Part shown: positions 34,003 to 42,167 of the stretch, piece after piece | How positions within the stretch are numbered: the stretch's first letter is position 1 | Layout of the letters: each line of letters begins with the position of its first letter | Source of the DNA: JAAFJU01 sp043764895 | Lineage (GTDB): Bacteria > Cyanobacteriota > Cyanobacteriia > Leptolyngbyales > Leptolyngbyaceae | Reading direction: 5' to 3' | NCBI GenBank assembly: GCA_043764895.1 | Contig: JAYUJY010000142.1 | Coordinates: forward strand, 1 to 64,000 | DNA length: 64,000 nt | The notes under the pieces: generated by a model | Database searches by the model: none | What the model saw: only the letters and a program-made list of their open reading frames with translations | What the model was told of the DNA's origin: nothing | Position numbers and translations under genes: made by a program

Positions 34003-34827
34003 ATGGGAACTGTTTTTGAATTTCTGGCAAAGGGTGGGCCGCTTATGGTTCCCATTGCCGGACTGTCAGTAATGACAATGGCTTGTGCCTTTGAGCGCAC
34101 TTGGTTTTGGTGGCACAGTTTGCGGGGAGAGAGGCGTCTGGTTCGGCAAATTTTGGATGCGGCATTGGTGGATCTGGGCACGGCGCGATCGCTCGCTGAA
34201 AGTGCCCAGGATGTCCCGATCGGACGCTTTTTACTTGCGCCGCTTAAGATCAATTTCCCGACGCCCGAAACCTTTCGGTTAGCCCTTGAAGCAGCGGGCG
34301 ATCGGGAATTTGTGCAGATGCGAAAGGGGGACAAACTCCTCGAATCGGTCGCTGGAATTGCTCCGCTTCTGGGACTTTTGGGCACCGTTACAGGACTGAT
34401 TGTGACGTTTTTTAGTCTCAAAATTGGTGGTGGCGGGTCGGGCGCGGATACGTCAAAAGCGGCTATGGGGATTGCAGAAGCACTTATTACAACGGCAGGG
34501 GGAATGATAGTAGCCGTGATCGCGCTAGCAATATTTCGCGTGTGCATCTCATTAGCGGCTGGGCAAATGGATTACTTTTCAGATGTTGGCAATGAACTAG
34601 AGTTGATTTATCGTCAACACTGGTACGAACCGAATCTGTCGAAAGGCGATCGGGCTGAACTGACGGATGAGCGATTAGTGAGCCGATTAGTTGAGGTGTT
34701 GCAACAGTTAATACCCAGTCCAATACACACTCCAACACCCAGTCCAATACCCAGTGAACCCGTTAGTCAGTGTGACCCGCCCTATTCCCATAATTCCCTT
34801 GTGAATGGAGCACTAGAGTTACTATGA
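34003..34827 (+). CDS. exbB: ExbB/TolQ-family proton channel protein
   Basis: About 274 residues. Three membrane helices, with the conserved ExbB/TolQ block LLESVAGIAPLLGLLGTVTG at about residues 110-130 and the following helix with KAAMGIAEALITTAGGM. It energises TonB-dependent or similar transport using the proton gradient with ExbD, whose gene overlaps its last 4 bases (ATGA). The last 40 residues include a Pro/Ser/Thr-rich tail (HTPTPSPIPS) encoded by a short repeat, unusual for ExbB. The position inside the iron gene group suggests a role in siderophore or haem uptake, although no TonB-dependent receptor is in the window. Confidence 0.93.
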   Translation: MGTVFEFLAKGGPLMVPIAGLSVMTMACAFERTWFWWHSLRGERRLVRQILDAALVDLGTARSLAESAQDVPIGRFLLAPLKINFPTPETFRLALEAAGDREFVQMRKGDKLLESVAGIAPLLGLLGTVTGLIVTFFSLKIGGGGSGADTSKAAMGIAEALITTAGGMIVAVIALAIFRVCISLAAGQMDYFSDVGNELELIYRQHWYEPNLSKGDRAELTDERLVSRLVEVLQQLIPSPIHTPTPSPIPSEPVSQCDPPYSHNSLVNGALELL

Positions 34828-35237
34828 AATTTCGTGGACAGCATCAAGGTTCTCGGATGCCAGAACTTAATCTGGTTCCGCTGATGGACGTGATTATGAC
34901 GATTTTGATTTACTTCATTATTGTGTCGATGACGCTAACTAATTTTCAAGCCGTTAATGTGAAGTTGCCTGGTGTCGGCGGACCAGCACCCAACAGTTCT
35001 GCCGTCCCAACCGACCCGTTAGTCGTGGGTCTCAATTTACAGGGACAAATTCTAGTGAATAACGCCGTTGTTTCTCAAGACGGTCTTGCATCTGCGGTGA
35101 CGCAATATCTTAGCGAAAAACCCCAGGGAGTTGTGATTTTAAAAGCCGATCGAGCAGTGCCCTACGAAGGCGTAGTGACATTGTTAAGTTCATTGCAGCG
35201 ACTAGGCGGCGATCGGGTTTCGTTGGCGGTTGAGTAG
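34824..35237 (+). CDS. exbD: ExbD/TolR-family protein
   Basis: About 137 residues. Single membrane helix after a short N-terminus, with LNLVPLMDVIMTILIYFIIV carrying the conserved Asp, then a periplasmic domain ending in SLQRLGGDRVSLAVE. It pairs with the ExbB encoded directly upstream, overlapping by ATGA, so translation is coupled. It is the second ExbD in the window; the other (3999-4403) has no ExbB beside it. MITE copy D begins 5 bases after the stop. Confidence 0.93.
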   Translation: MKFRGQHQGSRMPELNLVPLMDVIMTILIYFIIVSMTLTNFQAVNVKLPGVGGPAPNSSAVPTDPLVVGLNLQGQILVNNAVVSQDGLASAVTQYLSEKPQGVVILKADRAVPYEGVVTLLSSLQRLGGDRVSLAVE

Positions 35238-35241
35238 GGAG

Positions 35242-35415
35242 CTAGTACTCTGCGGCGTAAATAAGCCAGGTATTGAAAACTTCTTCGTTAGGTTTGGGGC
35301 ACGGCGTGCCATGCCCCTACAGATCCGAGTTTTAGAGAATGTAGGGGTTTGGCTCGCCGAACCCTAAACCCAACGAAGAAGCAATCAATGCAGACATCAT
35401 TTTGATTGTTCGCAA
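35242..35415. mobile_element. MITE-like element, copy D (right end lost)
   Basis: Left end CTAGTACTCTGCGGCGTAAA then TAAGCC is intact and the inner inverted repeat is well preserved. The right terminal GGCTTATTTACGCCGCG is missing after GATTGTTCGCAATA. Confidence 0.82.
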
Positions 35416-35444
35416 TACTGGAAGCCCAACGACACTTCCCTGAA

Positions 35445-35737
35445 TCACGATACTGTTCTCGTTAATGTTCCACCCACGCTATAGACCGCATTAAAGCCGA
35501 TTCGTTCTGCCCACATTTCGGCTAAAGGATGTCTATTCTTTAGATTTTCGCTAATTTTTAGCAAATCATCGCCGATCTCATAATCACCACTTTCGACATC
35601 GTTCACGTAGTGTTGCTTTAGCAAATCGCAATAATTTTGCCAATATTATCTACGGACTCTAGCTGAGTCTGAAGCTTGTGATAAAGAGCTTTGCCAAGCC
35701 GAACGACCTCTTCGCTGCTGTAAGTGACTTGAGACAT
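35445..35737 (-). pseudogene. frameshifted hypothetical gene
   Basis: From ATG 35737 the minus strand reads MSQVTYSSEEVVRLGKALYH and continues to a stop after IGKIIAIC. Shifting frame by one base at that point restores a long open stretch: LKQHYVNDVESGDYEIGDDL, then KISENLKNRHPLAEMWAERI and a stop at 35445. Together they give about 97 residues of coherent soluble protein. I do not recognise the family. The frameshift lies in TTTGCTAAAGC. Either this is a recent pseudogene or a sequencing error. MITE copy D sits just downstream. Confidence 0.75.
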
Positions 35738-35791
35738 CAAAGGCAACCTCGCAAGGATCTGTATATCTATATTAATTCTACCTCAAGGTCT

Positions 35792-37507
35792 CTACGTCCG
35801 ATCGCCCTTCACCATTTGCCAACTCAATAACACAACGGGTAACAATCCAACCCCGATGATCGCTAATGCTGGAGCTGCCGCTTCAGCTAATCGCTCATCA
35901 GACGCTAGGTTATAAACCCGAATCGCTAAAGTATCAAAATTAAAAGGTCGCACAATTAACGTGGTAGGCAGTTCTTTCATCACATCAACAAACACTAAAA
36001 TCAATCCTGTAACGAGTCCACTTCGCATCAGAGGAAGATGAATTTTTTGTAGGGTCCGAGCGGTACCACAACCGAGGCTCCGAGCGGCATCATCTAGACT
36101 GGGCTTAATCCGATCGAGACTCGTTTCCACCGCCCCAAATCCCACCGCCAAAAACCGCACCAAATAGGCGAAGACCAACGCCGCGATTGTTCCACTTAAA
36201 AGCAATCCGGTCGAAACATTAAAGGTCGATCGGCTCCAGGCATCCACCACATTATCAAACTGTCCCAACGGCACCAGAATACCCACCGCAATCACCGCGC
36301 CTGGAATGGCATAGCCGAGCGTCGCTAATTGGGTTAACCAACGATTGGCCGGACGCAGGCGTTGAGCGTAGGCGAGAAAGATAGAAATAAGAATCGCGAT
36401 CGCCGCCGTCAATGCAGCAAGCAGAAAACTATGATAAGCAAATTCCCAAAAGCGATCGTTGGGCGTTGATACAATGGCGCTGCTAGCCGTTGGGAAATCA
36501 GAATCACCCCGAGAATCGCCTGGGGTCGCATTACTGCCAATGCCCATCAATTGGAGAAGCATTCCCACGGGCAGCAGAAAGCCCAGGAGAATAGGCACAC
36601 TACAAACAACAATGGCGCTGAGACTGCGCACACCAGAGAGCACATACCGCGACATCGATCGACCTTGACCTGCGTTCTGGTAGTAGCGCTGTTGTTGCCG
36701 CGACACGCGTTCTAGCGCAATCAATCCAAAAATAAACACTAACAGCAATACGGCCAACTGCGAGGCTGCGAGGCGCTCACCCATGCCAAACCACGTTCGA
36801 TAAATGCCCGTTGTAAACGTGGGAACTGAGAAAAACTCGACAGTACCAAAGTCATTCAGCGTCTCCATCAAGGCGAGAGACAACCCGGCTACCACCGCAG
36901 GACGAGCGAGCGGCAACGCAACGCGCCAGAAACTTTGCCAAGGACTACAGCCTAGATTTTGGCTGGCTTCGAGCAAGCGACTAGATTGGGTCAAAAAGGC
37001 CGATCGCGCCAGTAAATAAACGTAGGGATACAGCACCAACGTCAGCATCACAATCGCCCCGCCGATCGATCGCACATTTGGAAACCAATAGTCCTGTGCG
37101 CTCTGCCACCCAAAGCCTTTGCGCAAAAGCGTTTGAATGGGTCCAGAATAGTCGAGTAAATCAGTATAGGTGTATGCCAAAATGTACGCTGGCGCAGCCA
37201 AGGGCAACAATAATAAGGATTCAAATAATCGTCGGCCTGGAAACGAACACAGCGTCACAACCCAAGCCGTACTCACGCCAATAGCAGTCGTCCCGATACC
37301 CACACCCAGCATCAATCCTAAGGAATTGCCGATATAAGTGCCTAAAACCGTATTGGCCAAATGCTGCCAAATCGATCGCGCATCCACGAAAACGCTGCTC
37401 AACACAACCCAGATGGGCAATGACAATAGAACTGAAATGATTAGAGTGCTCACCGTCCAGCTATCCCACCGGAGCGATCGCATTGAAAAGGGATTAGATA
37501 CTCGCAT
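35792..37507 (-). CDS. futB: iron(III) ABC transporter permease, double-domain
   Basis: About 571 residues with about twelve membrane helices in two permease halves, as in FutB/SfuB. Each half has an ATPase-coupling loop: RLLEASQNLGCSPWQSFWRV in the first and IKPSLDDAARSLGCGTARTL in the second. It moves ferric iron delivered by FutA into the cytoplasm using FutC. It is divergent from futC with a 125-base shared control region. futA lies on the other side, separated by exbB/exbD, so the three fut genes are near each other but not in one operon. Confidence 0.94.
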   Translation of the reverse strand: MRVSNPFSMRSLRWDSWTVSTLIISVLLSLPIWVVLSSVFVDARSIWQHLANTVLGTYIGNSLGLMLGVGIGTTAIGVSTAWVVTLCSFPGRRLFESLLLLPLAAPAYILAYTYTDLLDYSGPIQTLLRKGFGWQSAQDYWFPNVRSIGGAIVMLTLVLYPYVYLLARSAFLTQSSRLLEASQNLGCSPWQSFWRVALPLARPAVVAGLSLALMETLNDFGTVEFFSVPTFTTGIYRTWFGMGERLAASQLAVLLLVFIFGLIALERVSRQQQRYYQNAGQGRSMSRYVLSGVRSLSAIVVCSVPILLGFLLPVGMLLQLMGIGSNATPGDSRGDSDFPTASSAIVSTPNDRFWEFAYHSFLLAALTAAIAILISIFLAYAQRLRPANRWLTQLATLGYAIPGAVIAVGILVPLGQFDNVVDAWSRSTFNVSTGLLLSGTIAALVFAYLVRFLAVGFGAVETSLDRIKPSLDDAARSLGCGTARTLQKIHLPLMRSGLVTGLILVFVDVMKELPTTLIVRPFNFDTLAIRVYNLASDERLAEAAAPALAIIGVGLLPVVLLSWQMVKGDRT

Positions 37508-37563
37508 TGAGAAAATTGCTGACCACAGCAGAATGAAAAGCCTAATAATTACCTTACTATGGA

Positions 37564-37585
37564 GAGAATGCTATTGACTGTTATC
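37564..37585. promoter_or_regulatory. weak Fur-like site between futB and futC
   Basis: GAGAATGCTATTGACTGTTATC shows hexamer-like similarity to Fur boxes (GA-AAT ... TTATC) and lies in the divergent futB/futC promoter region. The match is imperfect and the call rests partly on position. Confidence 0.35.
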
Positions 37586-37632
37586 TTCAACAAATATCTA
37601 ACCTAAATAGCTAACCCAAATCCTTAAACAAA

Positions 37633-38730
37633 ATGTCTAACTCTGCCATCCTGCGTCTCGATCGTGTTTCCCAGCAATTTCCCAAGGCTCAGAACCCCGC
37701 CGTCAATCAGGTTTCACTGACGCTTAAGCGAGGCGAACTGTTGGGGCTTCTCGGCTCATCAGGCTGTGGAAAAACGACGCTACTCCGACTGATTGCAGGA
37801 TTCGACAAGCCTCAGTCTGGAACAATAGAGCTAGCGGGGAACCTTGTGGCAGGTGACGGGGCTTGGCAACCGCCTGAAGCGCGAGATGTGGGCGTGGTGT
37901 TCCAAGACTATGCTCTATTTCCGCATTTAACAGTGGCGAACAATGTGGCCTTTGGGTTGCAACAATCGCGCCGAAAAAAATTTGCACCCCGCCAAATTCA
38001 GGACTTGACGAACAATGCGATCGCTCTGGTCGGGTTGAACGGCCTAGAGTCTCGCTATCCCCATGAACTCTCTGGCGGTCAGCAGCAGCGGGTGGCCTTA
38101 GCGCGGGCGTTGGCTCCTCAACCGTCATTGGTGTTGTTGGATGAGCCGTTAAGTAATTTGGACGTGCAGGTTCGACTGCGATTACGGCAAGAAATTCGCG
38201 ATATTTTAAAGACGAGTCAGACCACAGCCATTTTTGTGACCCACGATCAAGAAGAAGCCCTGTCAATGTGTGATTTTGTCGCGGTCATGGCTCAGGGCAA
38301 TTTGGAACAACTCGACACCCCCGAAGCCCTTTACCATCACCCAAAATCCAGGTTTGTGGCTGAATTTGTGACCCAAGCTAATTTCTTACCTGCGCATTGG
38401 GATAAAGACGGTTGGCAAACTGAAATCGGGTGGTTTAAAGGCGATTTGTCAGGAACAAGGCTTCGCCAACGTATTTCACAAATGTCTACCTCAAACGATC
38501 GCGCGGACCTTATGATTCGTCAAGAATCCTTGCAGTTAGTGACAGATAACACGAGTCAAATTGTGATTCGCGATCGGCAGTTTTTGGGCCGCGAATATCG
38601 GTACTGGTTAGTGACACCGAGTGGTCAGGCTATTTACGCTCGAACACCCATCACGATCGATCTGGCAACAGGAACGGCGGTTAGCCTTTTGGTTGCCGAT
38701 GATGATGTTCGGGTGTTTTCGATCGGGTAG
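37633..38730 (+). CDS. futC: iron(III) ABC transporter ATP-binding protein
   Basis: About 365 residues. Walker A is GSSGCGKTT, the signature is LSGGQQQRVALARAL, Walker B is LVLLDEPLSNLD and the H-loop is IFVTHDQEEAL. After the ATPase domain (to about residue 240) comes a beta-rich regulatory TOBE-like tail, as in ferric iron importers FutC/FbpC. It hydrolyses ATP to drive uptake through FutB. It is transcribed divergently from futB. Its stop lies 16 bases from the convergent TonB-like gene. Confidence 0.93.
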   Translation: MSNSAILRLDRVSQQFPKAQNPAVNQVSLTLKRGELLGLLGSSGCGKTTLLRLIAGFDKPQSGTIELAGNLVAGDGAWQPPEARDVGVVFQDYALFPHLTVANNVAFGLQQSRRKKFAPRQIQDLTNNAIALVGLNGLESRYPHELSGGQQQRVALARALAPQPSLVLLDEPLSNLDVQVRLRLRQEIRDILKTSQTTAIFVTHDQEEALSMCDFVAVMAQGNLEQLDTPEALYHHPKSRFVAEFVTQANFLPAHWDKDGWQTEIGWFKGDLSGTRLRQRISQMSTSNDRADLMIRQESLQLVTDNTSQIVIRDRQFLGREYRYWLVTPSGQAIYARTPITIDLATGTAVSLLVADDDVRVFSIG

Positions 38731-38746
38731 ATGGCCTTAATATCTT

Positions 38747-39448
38747 TTATAACCCTACTTCTGTTCGTGCCTTGTCATAATCCATCTCTAGTACAGATAA
38801 GCGTCTACCTCTAGCTTCTCCGTTATAACCAACAATATGTAAATATTGTGTAGGTTTACCTTTCTTAGTCACCTTAGATATTAGAAAGTCCTTGTCAGTT
38901 CCTAATTCCACCTCGTCAAATACGTAACCCTGTGGAATTAGAAGTTCTTTGAATTCTTTTAACCTCAATTCACTTTGTCGTCCGGTTTGACTAGGAAAAG
39001 CAGAGCAGTCTTCAATCCCGGCACATGCAGTCGTTCCTGCTAATTGAAAATTATCTGGTGTTATTGCTGTTGCTGCTGCTGGATTCGTTGGCGGAGTTAC
39101 GGGTTGAGTCGTTGTTGGTTGGGGCGCAGTGGTCGTTTGAGTTTGAGATGCGGGTTGTTGAGCGGGGTTAGAAACGATCGGCTGAGCAACTGTTGAATTT
39201 GTAATGGGTGCAGGAGGGACGATCGCGCTAGAAGGTGAGGGCGATGGCTTGGGCTTGGGCAAAATAGAAACCTTCGAGGGCGGAAGTTTTTGCATCTTTA
39301 CGGGAGCGCTCTTCGGCTTTTCCTGGACGGGTTCCTCTAAAGCGATCGGAACGGCTAGAACCAACCCATGAATGCCTAAGGCGATCGGCATCAATGCCCA
39401 AATTGGAATGTTTTTGGTCTTGCTAAGAATGTTCATGGGTGATTTCAA
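38747..39448 (-). CDS. TonB-like protein with N-terminal anchor and Pro-rich linker
   Basis: About 233 residues. One membrane helix near the N-terminus (IPIWALMPIALGIHGLVLAVP) is followed by a Lys/Pro linker (KPKPSPSPSS) and a long Pro/Thr/Gln spacer. The layout is that of TonB proteins. The C-terminal 90 residues (from CAGIEDCSAFPS) include DEVELGTDKDFLISKVTKKG and are not an obvious TonB C-terminal domain, so I call it TonB-like only. A second in-frame ATG lies four codons later. It closes the iron gene group beside FutC and could be energised by the ExbB/ExbD pair 4 kb away. Confidence 0.75.
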   Translation of the reverse strand: MKSPMNILSKTKNIPIWALMPIALGIHGLVLAVPIALEEPVQEKPKSAPVKMQKLPPSKVSILPKPKPSPSPSSAIVPPAPITNSTVAQPIVSNPAQQPASQTQTTTAPQPTTTQPVTPPTNPAAATAITPDNFQLAGTTACAGIEDCSAFPSQTGRQSELRLKEFKELLIPQGYVFDEVELGTDKDFLISKVTKKGKPTQYLHIVGYNGEARGRRLSVLEMDYDKARTEVGL

Positions 39449-39747
39449 CGGGTTAATTTAAATAATGCTCGTCTTTATAACTCAGCCTAAATTTGGAACT
39501 ATCGATACGCACAACCCAATTTTTAAGCAAAATCAACTGATGAGAAGAACTATCATTAAGGAGTTTAGCATAAAGCTTAATGAAAATAACTATCAAAACG
39601 ATCGCATTTTTGAAGCCGGACGTTTTTGAACTTAGATCTCAACTCGGAACGCGACCGATCGTCCCACGGGCATATTCCCAAGAGATATTTTAGATTTTAT
39701 TTCTCTGTGATAGTGGATACTAAAGCCAGCGTGATCTAAAATTCCCC
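39449..39747. other. divergent intergenic region with inverted and direct repeats
   Basis: About 300 AT-rich bases between the TonB-like gene and the exonuclease/NTPase gene. CATTAAG and CTTAATG (39554-39560 and 39576-39582) form an inverted repeat. AACTATCA occurs twice, at about 39549 and 39588. These may be operator sequence. No gene or RNA was recognised. Confidence 0.45.
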
Positions 39748-42123
39748 ATGAAGTCGATCGATCAAAGCTTTGTTCCATTCATTGTGATGGATACCGAAGG
39801 CCGGGATTTATTACGAGAAATCGCAGTTTTGGATAGTCAGGGAAAACTGATTTACCAAGCCTGGGTGACTGAACATCCTGATAACTCGTTGCAACGAATT
39901 TATACTCAACCTCTGAAGGCCGTATTGTGTGAGTTTTTTGAGATTGCACGTCAACACACCATTGTCTGTCATAATGCCCAGCACGATCGGCTGGTTATTC
40001 AACGCGCTTGTCGGCTAGCCAAAATCCGCTTCCCAGTGCTGAAGTTTGTCTGTACTGTTGAGCTAGCCCAATCAACTTTCCCCAATTTAACGAGTTACTC
40101 TTTAGAATATCTAAGTAAAAAGCTTCGACTCAAGGTTGGTCAAAAAGATTTCAATCCTCGGCAAGCCCATAGTGCCAAATATGACACTGAGTTTACCTAT
40201 CAGCTTTACCGCAAGGTTTTAGATATGCAGTCATCATCCTCTTCGCCCGTGTGGTCATCCCTCAAATCCCAGCCCAATCCCTTTGCCAGTAGTCGAGTTG
40301 ATACGCCATTTCAGGATCATCCCGACCAGAAGCAGATTTATCAGCAGGAATTTGAGCAGCTTAAAGTCGCGATCGGCGAAATTCATCAAGACAAAAATCA
40401 TCAAAGTCGTGGAGCTGTGGTGATTGGAGAGCCAGGATCAGGAAAAACCCATCTCATGATGCGATTAGCCCAGGAATTGCTGAAGGTGAATCGGCTACTA
40501 TTCATCCGACATCCCAATAATCCCGATGCCATTCTCTATCACATCTATAGCCGAACACTTGAATCGTTCATCCAGGTTGTTCCAGACACGGAATATACCC
40601 AGCTCGAACACCTGATCAGTCACAGTTTCGCAAAACTCATCCGCACTAGTCGTCACATTAAGCTGACCAGCACAGATCAAGTGATTCTTGTAGCAGTTCA
40701 GGAATCTCCACTCAAGCTCTACGAAATTGCTGAAGAAGATACTGTAAAAAAGCGTGCGCTATGGGGACATATTGAGAAACGTCTCCAAGAGTGGTGGGTC
40801 GAAACCTATGGCTTTTCTGGGTATGCGGCTCAGATTTTGAAAGGAATTGTTAAATTTTGCAGTTACACTGACTTCCGCCGTAAGAGTATTGTTCAACGGT
40901 GGTTAGCAGCAGGCTCATTAAGTCAGGACGATCTAAATCTAGTTGGGCTGGAGGACTGGCAAGAGAGTATGGGGAAGGAAGAGTTTTCCCTAGAAGCGAT
41001 CGCGGTTTTTAGCAAGCTATCGATGTTAGATGAGCCATTATTGATGGTGTTTGATCAGCTTGAAAGTTTGGGATTACCGCATAACAAAACCCTTCTGCTC
41101 AATTTTGGTGAAGCGGTAAAAGAGATTTTTACGCATGTTCCGAACAGTTTGATTATTTTAAATTTGTTTCCCGATCGCTGGCAGCAGTTTCAGGAAATGC
41201 TTTCTCCGGCAGTCGTCGATCGAGTTTCGCAAGTCCAAATCACGTTACAACCTCCACAATTAGAGATGCTCCAGCAAATATTAAAGTTAAGAGCACAGGC
41301 GATCGATGTCGAGATTACCGATCTATTCACACCAGAAGACCTAAATGTAATTCTGCATCAACCTTCTATTCGAGGAATGTTAAATTGCGCTGCCAACTAT
41401 TTTCGATATCGAGTGCATGGTACTCCTTTACCACCTCCTCCTTTACCACCACCGCCACCGCCTCCACCGCCTCCCATTGAGCGTCGGCTTGAGCTAATTG
41501 AATCATGTCTTGTAGACCTTCAGAAACAGATTGCCAATATAACTGGAACTGGAACTGGAACTGAACTGACGCAATATTTACAAGCTCAACGTCGATCGCT
41601 CTATCAAGAATACCAAAATCCGCAGATTACGACTGACAGCGATGACCTCGGAAAACTCACAACAATAGCACAAGCCTTTCAGTTGATTCTCCCGTTAGAA
41701 ATTGATTATTTACGGTTAGGAAAACGCACACTTCCAGAACATCTTGTCTTGATTGGAAAGCGGAAAGTTGCGATCGGATTCTTACAAGTTGATGGCGGAT
41801 CATTTACCAGCCGAATTAAAAACTGGAATGAACTTGTTGTAAGCGATCGATCGATTCACTACCAACTTTGGCGTGATGTCCGATTACCTGAAATCAGGGG
41901 CAAAGTTGGACGCGACGAAATCGAAAAGCTTAACTATTCCAAACATGGAGCATTTTTGAGCATGGCTGAGGAAGAAAGACTGGATTTTGAACTCCTTTAT
42001 TGCTTGATTATCGATATCCAAAACCGTGACCTAGAGATCACGTTAGAAGAAGCACTCCAAGACGCAATGATTAACGTTGATCTCAAAGAATCTTGGCTTG
42101 TGCAGCTTTTACAAACCCTTTGA
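39748..42123 (+). CDS. DEDDh-type exonuclease fused to P-loop NTPase, candidate defence or DNA-repair protein
   Basis: About 791 residues. Residues about 8-160 look like a DnaQ/DEDDh 3'-5' exonuclease: VMDTEGR (Asp15, Glu17), CHNAQHDRL (Asp79) and HSAKYDTEF (His141, Asp146). Residues about 200-470 form a P-loop NTPase with Walker A GEPGSGKTH (about 227-235) and a Walker B candidate LLMVFDQLE (about 427-435). Residues about 561-577 are a proline run, and a short TGTGTGT stretch follows. The C-terminal domain of about 160 residues contains RIKNWNELVVSDRSIHYQLW and is not known to me. Sensor-NTPase plus nuclease is a typical antiphage layout, but repair or RNA roles are also possible. The gene contains HIP1 sites, so it is not a recent foreign arrival. 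Confidence 0.8.
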   Translation: MKSIDQSFVPFIVMDTEGRDLLREIAVLDSQGKLIYQAWVTEHPDNSLQRIYTQPLKAVLCEFFEIARQHTIVCHNAQHDRLVIQRACRLAKIRFPVLKFVCTVELAQSTFPNLTSYSLEYLSKKLRLKVGQKDFNPRQAHSAKYDTEFTYQLYRKVLDMQSSSSSPVWSSLKSQPNPFASSRVDTPFQDHPDQKQIYQQEFEQLKVAIGEIHQDKNHQSRGAVVIGEPGSGKTHLMMRLAQELLKVNRLLFIRHPNNPDAILYHIYSRTLESFIQVVPDTEYTQLEHLISHSFAKLIRTSRHIKLTSTDQVILVAVQESPLKLYEIAEEDTVKKRALWGHIEKRLQEWWVETYGFSGYAAQILKGIVKFCSYTDFRRKSIVQRWLAAGSLSQDDLNLVGLEDWQESMGKEEFSLEAIAVFSKLSMLDEPLLMVFDQLESLGLPHNKTLLLNFGEAVKEIFTHVPNSLIILNLFPDRWQQFQEMLSPAVVDRVSQVQITLQPPQLEMLQQILKLRAQAIDVEITDLFTPEDLNVILHQPSIRGMLNCAANYFRYRVHGTPLPPPPLPPPPPPPPPPIERRLELIESCLVDLQKQIANITGTGTGTELTQYLQAQRRSLYQEYQNPQITTDSDDLGKLTTIAQAFQLILPLEIDYLRLGKRTLPEHLVLIGKRKVAIGFLQVDGGSFTSRIKNWNELVVSDRSIHYQLWRDVRLPEIRGKVGRDEIEKLNYSKHGAFLSMAEEERLDFELLYCLIIDIQNRDLEITLEEALQDAMINVDLKESWLVQLLQTL
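41431..41475 (+). repeat. proline-codon repeat (CCACCT/CCACCG)n
   Basis: A run of CCN codons in the NTPase fusion gene encodes PPPPLPPPPPPPPPP. It separates the NTPase and C-terminal domains. Nearby at 41541-41562 is a GGAACT hexamer repeat encoding GTGTGT. Confidence 0.85.
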
Positions 42124-42167
42124 TAGGCTTACGACCTGAGAATCACGATCGAACCCCACTCAATCGT

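Noticed and set aside
38747..39448. Naming the gene tonB
   Set aside because: Only the anchor and Pro/Lys linker are TonB-like; the C-terminal domain does not show a recognisable TonB fold.
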